From Williamwhitmania sp. (GTDB taxonomy: Bacteria > Bacteroidota > Bacteroidia > Bacteroidales > Williamwhitmaniaceae): DNA of 36,450 bases. A program made the position numbers and the translations under genes. The stretch lies in NCBI GenBank assembly GCA_035529935.1, contig DATKVT010000158.1, forward strand, positions 1-36,450, read 5' to 3'. How positions within the stretch are numbered: the stretch's first letter is position 1; each line of letters begins with the position of its first letter. Positions 17,562 through 25,478 of the stretch are shown in pieces. A model generated the notes under the pieces. It did no database searches. It was given only the letters and a program-made list of their open reading frames with translations, and had not been told where the DNA came from.

Positions 17562-18070
17562 TATAGGATAGCAGCACTAAACAAATACATAGGAAATGTA
17601 CCAAAATACCCAAGCATTTGCCACAACAATATTACAAAAGCGCTCTCGTTTTAAGAAACAAAATGAATGCTTAGCACACAAATTAAAACCTCTCGCATAA
17701 AATAATACCTCCACAAAATTTTATATTTACCTGATTGGGAAAAGAGCCAAATTTTGAATTCAATGGGCCTAACCATCTTGGCAACAGCAATTAATAACTA
17801 AAAACTGAATTGTGGCGGGTAATAACTGAAGGCATACTTGGGTAGTACGCTAATGCGCTACATTTGTCAATGTGTTGAATACTCTATTCCAATCGTATAT
17901 CGACACTATATCTTCTAAAAATCATTTGTATTTTTAGACGTTTTACAACAATTTTGATAAGTTGAAAGATGGTTAAATAAGGCCAAAACCCAACCATTTT
18001 GACAAGAAATATTTTAGTCTAATTTCAATCCTCTTGGACAACAAAACTTTCACATCACTAAGAAATCAGC
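17562..18070. other. Divergent intergenic region without a visible gene
   Basis: These 509 AT-rich bases separate the amylase gene (minus strand) from the phosphoethanolamine-transferase-like gene (plus strand), so they should contain promoters for both. I found no convincing pair of TTTG and TAnnTTTG boxes. The only clear structure is the perfect palindrome at 17914-17938. Confidence 0.5.
17914..17938. repeat. Perfect 9-bp inverted repeat in a divergent promoter region
   Basis: TCTAAAAAT (17914-17922) and ATTTTTAGA (17930-17938) are exact complements around the 7-base loop CATTTGT. It lies about 130 bases before the plus-strand gene at 18071. The AT-rich stem has no flanking T-run of terminator type, so an operator is as likely as an RNA hairpin. 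Confidence 0.45.
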
Positions 18071-19591
18071 ATGCTCGATAAAATCAACTTTCGCTTCTTG
18101 CTATTTGTCTTTGCGGTAACAATTTTTACCGGCTTTGCTTTTACTCTGTCAAACTATATTCACGTACCTGTTGATGGGATGAAAGATTGGATACTAACAA
18201 TTGGACACTTTCAGATTGTGATGCTGGGTTGCTTTACACTCTACTATTTTATGGCCATAAACAAGTATTTATTTGCCGTTGTTTTCCCAATAGAAGTTTT
18301 GGCAACATCCATTATTGCATACTTTGCATACTTCCAGAATGTAAGCTTAACAACGTCGATATTAGATGCGGCATTGCACAACGATCTACGCACCTCGTTA
18401 GATTTAGTAACTCTTCCAGTGCTGTTATTTTGTGCTAGTTCTCTTGCAATATCAATAGTTGCAGTGATTTTTCGATTTAAATTTATGTCGTATAAATTCA
18501 AACTGATAGAACTTATTGCCGTTTGCATAATTGGCCTATCAGTATTTGAGGTGAATCAGCTACGTTATAAAACCGTTTCCCACCGTTTGCCATTTAGCAT
18601 CTACTATGTTTCAAAAAAGTATGTCGGTGAGCTCCAAAACGACAGCAAGCCGCGCGTTGCGGTTGACACCGATGCCTACTGCACTACCGATACAATAACA
18701 GTGGTTTTGGTTATTGGGGAGGCTGCTCGTGCAGACCATTTTCAGCTGAATGGCTACAAAAGAGCAACCAATCCACTACTTAGCAAGTTACCCGTTGTGA
18801 GTTACCCACACATCTATTCGGAGTGGACGCACACAAACCTCAGTTTAGCACATTTTCTAACCCGATCGGACAGTGTAAACCACGAACCCTCAATCACCGA
18901 GTGCTCATTTATCAGCATTTTTAACCACTGTGGGTTTGCCACCACTTGGATTGCCAACCAGGAGCCAGCACCCAGCTACACGCCGTTTGTAAAGGAGGCA
19001 AAAAAGGTGGACTACGTCAATCCAAGCTTCTCGGTTTATAACTATAACAAAAAATGGCTCGATGCCGATGATCTCCCGCATCTTGATCAAGCCTTGAATG
19101 AGGCTGCTCCGCGTAAATTAATTATAATACACACTATTGGCAGCCATTGGTGGTACAACGACCATTTCACTGACAGCACCACTGTTTTTAAGCCAATTCT
19201 GGAAACAAAAAATATTGTCTCGGCAAGCAACGATGAAATCGTCAACTCGTACGACAACACCATAGTTTATACCGATTATTTTTTGAGCAGAGTGATAAAC
19301 CGTCTTTCATCGCTAAATGCTTGCATGATTTACCTCTCCGACCATGGCGAGTCGCTGGGCGAAAATGGGAAGTGGTTGCATGCTCAGGACAATGAGCCTG
19401 AAAAACACCCCGCATGCGTACTTTGGTTCTCGAAAAAATATATTAACCAACAACCAAAAAAGTATGCATACATTGTTGCCAACAAAAATAGAAGATGGAG
19501 AACAGACTTTGTATTTCACAGTATTTTGAGTATTGGAGATATTAATAGCAATTCGATGGCAAAAGGAGTTGATATTACCAGTATAAATTAA
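18071..19591 (+). CDS. Phosphoethanolamine transferase-like membrane sulfatase-fold protein (EptA family)
   Basis: EptA-type enzymes move phosphoethanolamine from phosphatidylethanolamine onto lipid A or other periplasmic glycans. This 506-residue protein has five hydrophobic segments within the first 165 residues (about 8-28, 44-62, 68-88, 113-137 and 143-160), followed by a periplasmic sulfatase-fold domain. Visible active-site elements are E217 in VIGEAARADHF (the family usually has GETAR), a candidate nucleophile T255 in EWTHTNLSLAHF, D424/H425 in YLSDHGESLGENG, and H437. The spacing from E217 to T255 and on to D424 is close to that in EptA. The usual CGTxTAxSxPC setting of the nucleophile is altered, so substrate may differ. 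It heads a likely three-gene operon. The acceptor is unknown. Confidence 0.85.
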   Translation: MLDKINFRFLLFVFAVTIFTGFAFTLSNYIHVPVDGMKDWILTIGHFQIVMLGCFTLYYFMAINKYLFAVVFPIEVLATSIIAYFAYFQNVSLTTSILDAALHNDLRTSLDLVTLPVLLFCASSLAISIVAVIFRFKFMSYKFKLIELIAVCIIGLSVFEVNQLRYKTVSHRLPFSIYYVSKKYVGELQNDSKPRVAVDTDAYCTTDTITVVLVIGEAARADHFQLNGYKRATNPLLSKLPVVSYPHIYSEWTHTNLSLAHFLTRSDSVNHEPSITECSFISIFNHCGFATTWIANQEPAPSYTPFVKEAKKVDYVNPSFSVYNYNKKWLDADDLPHLDQALNEAAPRKLIIIHTIGSHWWYNDHFTDSTTVFKPILETKNIVSASNDEIVNSYDNTIVYTDYFLSRVINRLSSLNACMIYLSDHGESLGENGKWLHAQDNEPEKHPACVLWFSKKYINQQPKKYAYIVANKNRRWRTDFVFHSILSIGDINSNSMAKGVDITSIN

Positions 19592-19598
19592 AACAGAG

Positions 19599-19961
19599 AT
19601 GATGAAACCAAGGGAAATTGTTGCCAAATTCGTTGAGCTATTCAACAAGTATGATGCTACTGGCCTTGCGGAACTCTACCATGACGACGCAATCAACCAC
19701 CAGGTAGCAAACGAACCAGTAGTAGGAAAGGCTCAAATCAAGGAGATGTTTAAGAAAGAATTTGCAGCAGCCAAAATGGCATGCATTGTGGAGAACATAT
19801 TTGAAGATGGAGAGTGGGGAATACTAGAATGGAAAGATCCGATTGGGTTAAGAGGATGCGGCTTTTTCCACATAGTTGATGGAAAAATAGAACTCCAGCG
19901 TGGCTACTGGGATAAACTTTCGTTTCTACGGCAGCATAATATACCGCTACCTACCGAGTAA
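19599..19961 (+). CDS. NTF2/SnoaL-like small protein
   Basis: This 120-residue protein has the pattern of the NTF2-like cone fold: an N-terminal helix (REIVAKFVELFNKYDATGLAE), then LYHDDAINHQ, and later strands around GCGFFHIVDGKIELQRGYWD. Such proteins bind small ligands or act as simple isomerases or cyclases, and many have no known function. The gene starts 8 bases after the stop of the phosphoethanolamine-transferase-like gene and is followed closely by the DUF3795-like gene, so the three are probably cotranscribed. The start may be the first Met (19599) or the adjacent second one. Confidence 0.82.
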   Translation: MMKPREIVAKFVELFNKYDATGLAELYHDDAINHQVANEPVVGKAQIKEMFKKEFAAAKMACIVENIFEDGEWGILEWKDPIGLRGCGFFHIVDGKIELQRGYWDKLSFLRQHNIPLPTE

Positions 19962-19997
19962 TACTTAGTGTTTAACAGTTTCTTCAAGAAAAACTAT

Positions 19998-20459
19998 ATG
20001 GATAGCCACATGAGAGAGGATATACTAAACAGGCTCGCACCGTGCGGCATACACTGTGGAAAATGCTTTGCCTATACCGATGGAACTATCAGAAGGAGTA
20101 GCATAGAGCTGAAAGAGGCATTGGGTAACTTCGATGTTTATGCCCAACGCTTTGCCGAACTGCTCAACGAACCTGTATTTAAAAAATACGCTGACTTTAA
20201 AGAACTCCTAACCCATTTTACAACAGCACAATGCAGCGGCTGTAGAAAAGAGGCATGTAAGCTATTCAAGAGCTGCAAGGTGCGAGATTGCCACAAGGAG
20301 AAGGGCGTTGATTTTTGTTTTCAGTGCACAGAGTTTCCCTGCAGCAATACCGGATTTGATGAGCATTTGTACAAAAGGTCGGTTGAGATAAACAGGAAAA
20401 TCGAGAAAGTTGGTTTTGAGAAATACTACGAAGAGATTAAAAATAAGCCAAGGTACTAA
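19998..20459 (+). CDS. Cysteine-rich DUF3795-like protein
   Basis: This protein of about 153 residues has many paired cysteines: APCGIHCGKCFAY near the N-terminus, CSGCRKEACKLFKSC in the middle, and CHKEKGVDFCFQCTEFPC. These look like metal or zinc-binding knuckles and match the DUF3795 family, which has no established function. I chose the ATG at 19998. A GTG at 19968 would extend the protein by ten residues (MFNSFFKKNY) and would nearly touch the stop of the preceding gene, while the ATG at 20010 would give MREDILNRLAPC. It is the last gene of the short operon. Confidence 0.8.
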   Translation: MDSHMREDILNRLAPCGIHCGKCFAYTDGTIRRSSIELKEALGNFDVYAQRFAELLNEPVFKKYADFKELLTHFTTAQCSGCRKEACKLFKSCKVRDCHKEKGVDFCFQCTEFPCSNTGFDEHLYKRSVEINRKIEKVGFEKYYEEIKNKPRY

Positions 20460-20565
20460 GATTGAACTCTATAAATCCCGATAATGTAGACTACCTAATT
20501 GACAAATAAAAAACATACTACTATCATTAAACATTTTGGAAGGTGACTCAAATGTGAAAAAAACC

Positions 20566-20573
20566 TAACTTTG
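20566..20573 (+). promoter_or_regulatory. Candidate -7 promoter box upstream of the four-PAS kinase
   Basis: TAACTTTG matches the Bacteroidota -7 consensus TAnnTTTG. The nearest upstream TTTG (20535-20538) is 27 bases away, farther than usual, so the assignment is tentative. It would give a leader of roughly 110 bases before the kinase start at 20689. Confidence 0.3.
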
Positions 20574-20688
20574 AGATTACAGAAATTAGTCGTTTTGACC
20601 ATTTTTGCAACTATTATATAGCCATAGAATTACATGTAAAGGCCAGACAACAATGTCCTTATAATCAAAACTAACTAAACTCACAGTA

Positions 20689-23600
20689 ATGGCATTTGGA
20701 GATTGGAAAAAGATACGGTTTGACTATAGAATCACTACAACGTATCTGGTTATTGGATTTCTATGGATTTTCTTTTCCGATAATATCCTCAACTACTTTA
20801 TTTATGATAAGGAATTGATAACCAAATTCCAAACTTACAAGGGTAGTTTCTACGTTATTCTCACCTCGCTTCTCCTCTTCTATCTAGTAAAAAAGCATAT
20901 ACAACGACAAGCCAGAATCGAAAACCTCAGGAACGAAAGTGAAGGTCGGTATATGGCGCTGTTCTACGAAAACAACTCTGTAATTCTCTTAATTGCCCCA
21001 GACACAGAGCAAATTGTAGATGCCAACAACGCTGCGCTCGACTACTATGGCTACACGCGTGAAGAGATTACCTCCCTAAAAATTGGGAAAATCAACACAC
21101 TACCACCCCAAAAACTTAAGCAAGAGATTAATAATGCCGTTTCGCTTCGAAAGCGCTACTTCAACTTCCAACATCAACTTAAATCGGGTGAAATACGCGA
21201 AGTGGAGGTGTACAGCGGAAGGATTATTATTGGCACCAAACCATTGTTGTATTCAACAGTTCACGACATTACCGACGTTAAACCAAACCAACTTGAGTTG
21301 CAGCGGAAGAACGAGGAGTATGCATCGCTAAATGAGGAGTACCTGCAGATAAACGAGGAGCTCACGCAAAGCATGGAGTCCGTAATGGAAGTTAACACCA
21401 AGCTGGCGCAGAGCGAAGAGCAGTTTAGGCTCATGGCAGAAAATGCACCTGAGGCCATTTTTATCCAAACCGATTGGCGCTTTGCATACGTGAATAAGCA
21501 GGCCATTAGGCTGTTTGGTGCCAAATCGAGTGAAGATCTGCTAGGAAAACAGGTAATGGAGCGGTTTCACCCCTCCTACTACGAAAAGGTCAAGCAACGA
21601 ATTGTGGGGCTAAACAACAAAAAAGAGATACAGACTCCGCTAGAGCAAATCATTATCAAGCTCGATGGGTCGTACGTGGATGTTGAATCTTCTGGAGTTC
21701 CATTTACCTACGAAAATAAGCACGGTGCACTAGTTTTTGTAAGGGATATTACAGAAAGCAAAAAGAGTAAGAAGCGAATTACCAGCCTCTCCAAAATCAT
21801 TGAAAATTCACTGAATGAAATTTTTGTGTTCGATATCACCACCCTTAAATTCTGCTTTGCCAACAATGCAGCTCTTACCAATTTAGGCTATACAGAGGAA
21901 GAACTACTCCAGCTTACACCTATCGACATCAAGCCGTTGTATTCACGTGAATCATTTATTAATGCGCTTTCTCCCATATTAAACGGTGAGAACCCAATTC
22001 TACACTTAGAAACTAAGCATAGACGAAAAGATGGAACGGAATATCCCATTGAGGTGCATATTCAGCTATCTGAGTATGAAGGGCAAAAGGCCTTTGCAGC
22101 AATAGTTGTGGATATTACACAGCGCAAGAATGCTGAACTTGAAATTATTGCAGCCAAGGAGAAGATTGAAACAAGCGCTATGCAGCTGCGGCAAATTTCC
22201 AACAACTTTGCCAACAGCATGATATACCAAACCGTGTCCACCGACGAAAGGCACAGAAGATTTACCTATCTGAGTGATTCGGTGAACAAATTCTACGGAT
22301 GCACCGCCGAGGAAGCAATAGCAAATCCGGATCTCATATACCAAAGGGTGCATAAAGACGACGTTGATAGGATGATTAGTGAGGGGGCCGCTGCATACAA
22401 ACATATGTCCGTCTTTAAGTTGGAGATAAGAATTAACGCACCCGATGGAGGTATACGATGGTCGCTGCTAGTTTCAAGCCCGCGAAGATACAAAGGAATG
22501 ATTTACTGGGATGGAATCGAGGTGGATATTACCCAGCAAAAGAGGGTTGAACAGGAGTTAAAGCAAGCCAAGGAGAAAGCAGAAAAAAGTGAACGCGACA
22601 TAAAATTGATAAACGAGGAGTACGAAACCCTAAACGAAGAGCTACGACAAACCAACAATGAGCTTTATCGCGCCAAAGAAAAAGCGGAAGAGGGTAATCA
22701 GCTAAAAACAGCCTTCTTACAAAACATGTCGCACGAAATTCGAACACCGATGAATGCCATCATCGGATTTTCACAGCTGCTCAACAAGCCGGCGCTGGAA
22801 GAGGCGAAACGCAGAGATTTTACGAGCATTATCGTAAACAGCACCAACCAGCTGCTATCCATTGTCAACGATGTGCTCACCATCTCTTCACTGGAAACCA
22901 AGCAGGAGAAGCTTACCATTCAGAAGGTTTGCATAAACAACATTCTTACCGAGCTATTTACCATCTTTAAAGGGCAGGCCGAGCATCACCAAATATCCTT
23001 TATTTCCAAACCACAGCTGGACGATGCCCAATCGGAGATATTTACCGATAGAACCAAATTAACTCAAATTCTCTCCAATCTACTTGCCAACTCAATAAAA
23101 TTCACAAAGGAAGGGTACGTTGAGTTTGGCTATAGCCTTGGCGATGGTGAACTGGAGTTTTACGTAAAGGATACCGGAATAGGCATCCAAGCAAAGATGC
23201 AGGAGAAAATTTTTGAGCGATTCAATCAGGCAGATATCTCTATCAGTAAAAAGTATGGTGGAACGGGCCTAGGTCTTGCCATATCTAAAGCATTTGTGGA
23301 GCTGCTTGGTGGCCGAATATGGGTAGTGTCTGAACAAGGAAAAGGGGCAACTTTTTACTTTACAATTCCCTACAACCCTAGCCACAGCTTGGAGAAGGTT
23401 GTGGTGACCACCCCTCCAGAAAAAAAGCAAAAGGCCACAATTTTAGTTGCCGAAGATGAGGAATACAACTACCTGCTCATTGCCGAGCTGCTTGCCGACA
23501 CGGAGCTTAAGCTCATTCACTCCAAAAATGGGAAAGAAACGGTTGGCATATGTAAAGAGAATCCTGAGGTTTGCCTAATTCTGATGGACATTAAGATGCC

Positions 23601-23811
23601 AATAATGGATGGCTACACAGCAGCCAAAGAGATTAAATCCTTTCGTCCTGAACTCCCCATTGTTGCCCAGTCGGCATACGCAATGGAGCACGAAATAGAG
23701 CAGTATGGGAACATTTTCGACGATTACTTAACCAAGCCCATCAAATCGGATGCGCTGCAGCAATCCATAAAAAGATACCTTGGAGAACCCAACAGAACCT
23801 ATCCAGCATGA
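20689..23811 (+). CDS. Membrane hybrid histidine kinase with four PAS domains and a receiver
   Basis: This is a 1040-residue sensor kinase. Two hydrophobic segments (about 18-34 and 53-66) enclose a short loop. Four PAS/PAC units follow at about 85-198 (ending TVHDITDVK), 243-357 (ending FVRDITESK), 365-480 (ending VVDITQRK) and 497-618 (ending GIEVDITQQK). Coiled coils lie at about 203-243 and 618-672. The kinase core has H682 in SHEIRTPMNA, N801 in the N box, and DTGIGI and GGTGLGLAI. The C-terminal receiver (about 915-1032) has D967 and K1017. The core closely resembles that of the hybrid kinase at 726-2522. It is a stand-alone gene with no response regulator beside it, so its phosphorelay partners must be encoded elsewhere. 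Confidence 0.92.
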   Translation: MAFGDWKKIRFDYRITTTYLVIGFLWIFFSDNILNYFIYDKELITKFQTYKGSFYVILTSLLLFYLVKKHIQRQARIENLRNESEGRYMALFYENNSVILLIAPDTEQIVDANNAALDYYGYTREEITSLKIGKINTLPPQKLKQEINNAVSLRKRYFNFQHQLKSGEIREVEVYSGRIIIGTKPLLYSTVHDITDVKPNQLELQRKNEEYASLNEEYLQINEELTQSMESVMEVNTKLAQSEEQFRLMAENAPEAIFIQTDWRFAYVNKQAIRLFGAKSSEDLLGKQVMERFHPSYYEKVKQRIVGLNNKKEIQTPLEQIIIKLDGSYVDVESSGVPFTYENKHGALVFVRDITESKKSKKRITSLSKIIENSLNEIFVFDITTLKFCFANNAALTNLGYTEEELLQLTPIDIKPLYSRESFINALSPILNGENPILHLETKHRRKDGTEYPIEVHIQLSEYEGQKAFAAIVVDITQRKNAELEIIAAKEKIETSAMQLRQISNNFANSMIYQTVSTDERHRRFTYLSDSVNKFYGCTAEEAIANPDLIYQRVHKDDVDRMISEGAAAYKHMSVFKLEIRINAPDGGIRWSLLVSSPRRYKGMIYWDGIEVDITQQKRVEQELKQAKEKAEKSERDIKLINEEYETLNEELRQTNNELYRAKEKAEEGNQLKTAFLQNMSHEIRTPMNAIIGFSQLLNKPALEEAKRRDFTSIIVNSTNQLLSIVNDVLTISSLETKQEKLTIQKVCINNILTELFTIFKGQAEHHQISFISKPQLDDAQSEIFTDRTKLTQILSNLLANSIKFTKEGYVEFGYSLGDGELEFYVKDTGIGIQAKMQEKIFERFNQADISISKKYGGTGLGLAISKAFVELLGGRIWVVSEQGKGATFYFTIPYNPSHSLEKVVVTTPPEKKQKATILVAEDEEYNYLLIAELLADTELKLIHSKNGKETVGICKENPEVCLILMDIKMPIMDGYTAAKEIKSFRPELPIVAQSAYAMEHEIEQYGNIFDDYLTKPIKSDALQQSIKRYLGEPNRTYPA

Positions 23812-24017
23812 TCCTGTACTGAAACTTTTAGAACAAAAAATAAGGCGTTATCCTTGATCGAATGCTATAAATATCGATGTTAGAAACATAAACATTTTCC
23901 CATTCTAACACTTCCTTTGTTCCTACACCGCATCCTCCCTCCAATCTGTTTGACCACGGGTATTGCCTTCGGCAAAAAATCGGAATAACTTGGTGAAATA
24001 ACCTAATCGATAAAGCC

Positions 24018-24770
24018 ATGCGATACATTTTAGTTCTAACCTTTCTGATATTAAGTTCCATAGCGCTCTTTGCACAGCAGGACACCATTGTAAAACTGAA
24101 TAACGAACGTATAGTTTGCAAGGTAAAAGAGATTGGAACCGATGAGATAAAGTATCTACTTCCCGGCAACGATGTTGTTATGGTGATCGATAAGAATGAA
24201 GTAAGGAGGGTTATTTTGGCCTCAGGAACAACCATGAACCTGAGTAACTCTATGACCGACACAAGTTTCTATTCCGATCAGCGTAAGAATTGCCTAAAGT
24301 TTAGGCTAATTTCACCCTTAATAGGCTATTCCGAAATTATCTACGAACGAAGTCTAAAACCAGGGGCAAGCCTTGAATTTGGCGTGGGCATTATTGGTGC
24401 CGGTAAGCACTACGACCACGATTACAGCGGAGGCTCGCTCCGTATTGGCTATAAGTTTATTAAGAGCCCCGATTTTTACATCAAGGGCATGCGCTACGCT
24501 CACGTGCTCAAGGGAGCCTACTTCCGTCCAGAGGTGGCAGCCTCCTACTACAAGCGTGACTCCAAGGAGGTATTCGCCACGGCCATCATTTTTAACATTG
24601 GGAATCAATGGATATTCAACAACTTAATAGCCATCGACATTTTTGGTGGGATAGGATACGGCTACAGCTCACGCAATGTGTATGATTATCAGTTTGGCTA
24701 CTCCACCGGAGCTTCCAACTTTCCAATTGCCTTAAGCACCGGATTTAGGATTGGCCTTCTATTTAACTAG
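24018..24770 (+). CDS. Secreted protein, probable small outer-membrane beta-barrel
   Basis: This 250-residue protein begins with a clear signal peptide (MRYILVLTFLILSSIALFAQ). The next 55 residues (KLNNERIVCKVKEIGTDEIK, then YLLPGNDVVMVIDKNEVRRV) resemble a small beta domain common in Bacteroidota envelope proteins. From about residue 90 the sequence alternates hydrophobic and polar residues with Gly and aromatic residues (for example SLRIGYKF, YFRPEVAASYY, IFGGIGYGYSS). It ends in a strand with a penultimate Phe (FRIGLLFN). That is the pattern of an outer-membrane barrel of roughly eight strands. No specific family is recognised. A strong terminator follows at 24900. Confidence 0.75.
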   Translation: MRYILVLTFLILSSIALFAQQDTIVKLNNERIVCKVKEIGTDEIKYLLPGNDVVMVIDKNEVRRVILASGTTMNLSNSMTDTSFYSDQRKNCLKFRLISPLIGYSEIIYERSLKPGASLEFGVGIIGAGKHYDHDYSGGSLRIGYKFIKSPDFYIKGMRYAHVLKGAYFRPEVAASYYKRDSKEVFATAIIFNIGNQWIFNNLIAIDIFGGIGYGYSSRNVYDYQFGYSTGASNFPIALSTGFRIGLLFN

Positions 24771-24899
24771 ATGGCGCTGGGGTTTTGGGTAACGGTGTTC
24801 ATAATTTTTCCCTGTAATTGTATAAATCGAAAAAACTACAAAAAGATCGATAAAATAAGCGGAGCAAAAATAAATATTCTATAGAGTTACCAGCACCAA

Positions 24900-24932
24900 G
24901 CGCTACCCATTCCCCGGTAGCACTTTTTTTTT
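24900..24932 (+). terminator. Rho-independent terminator after the barrel-protein gene
   Basis: GCTACC (24902-24907) pairs with GGTAGC (24916-24921) around the loop CATTCCCC, and one more pair lies beyond a mismatch. A run of nine T follows directly (24924-24932). It should end the transcript of the gene at 24018-24770. A stretch 30 bases downstream is complementary to the loop and right arm. Confidence 0.8.
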
Positions 24933-25040
24933 AAACCCGCTGAACCCTTTTACCGGGGAGGGTAAACCTTCGACCAGACGCCCAAACGCCCAGACCTTGC
25001 GTACAGATGAGTTAAAACTTGCAGAGAGCAAGCCTGTCAA

Positions 25041-25217
25041 GTGATTGGGAGTGGAATTAACTGTGTAAGTTTTGATGCTGCTACAGAAGATGAAATTTTA
25101 TTTACTACAGCAGTTTACCATCGAAAAGTGACGTTCAATCAAATAAGCACAACTTGGTTCAAAAAAACAAAACCTTCACTTGACCATTTCTACGAAATAA
25201 TTATTTTTGCTGGATAG
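25041..25217 (+). CDS. Possible small protein or gene fragment
   Basis: In the 600-base spacer between two genes, a plus-strand frame stays open from a GTG at 25041 to TAG at 25217 (58 codons). It reads like coding sequence: VIGSGINCVSFDAATEDE, then ILFTTAVYHRKVTFN, then WFKKTKPSLDHFYEIIIFAG. The frame is also open upstream to about 25012 without an ATG. I do not recognise a family. It may be the tail of a deleted gene or a small protein with a GTG start; chance is not excluded. Confidence 0.28.
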   Translation: MIGSGINCVSFDAATEDEILFTTAVYHRKVTFNQISTTWFKKTKPSLDHFYEIIIFAG

Positions 25218-25478
25218 GTATGGCGCCCGTCAGACCTATACACCCACCAACAGGTGCATAAGGATGATTTTGTCAAACCTAGAAAAAACTAGGGTTTATC
25301 CCCCGTTTTGGCATACAATCAGCTAACCCAAGTTGTATTTGTGAGTTGAATATTTCTTCCTGTTTTCAACCTCAATTGCATCTTGGAATCGCTAAAGACT
25401 AACTTTTCTGTCCAATACAGGTATGAAACCACACAAAAAAGTATTAGTGTTAGCAAGCTATTCCTTAAATTCACTACT

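Noticed and set aside
23963..23975. Hairpin TTGCC-TTC-GGCAA after the four-PAS kinase gene as a terminator
   Set aside because: The stem is only 5 bp, and the adjoining homopolymer is A on the plus strand, with no T-run after the stem on either strand.
23828..24262. Minus-strand open frame of 144 codons overlapping the start of the barrel-protein gene
   Set aside because: The plus-strand gene has a clear signal peptide and barrel pattern there, while the antisense translation shows no domain or start context.
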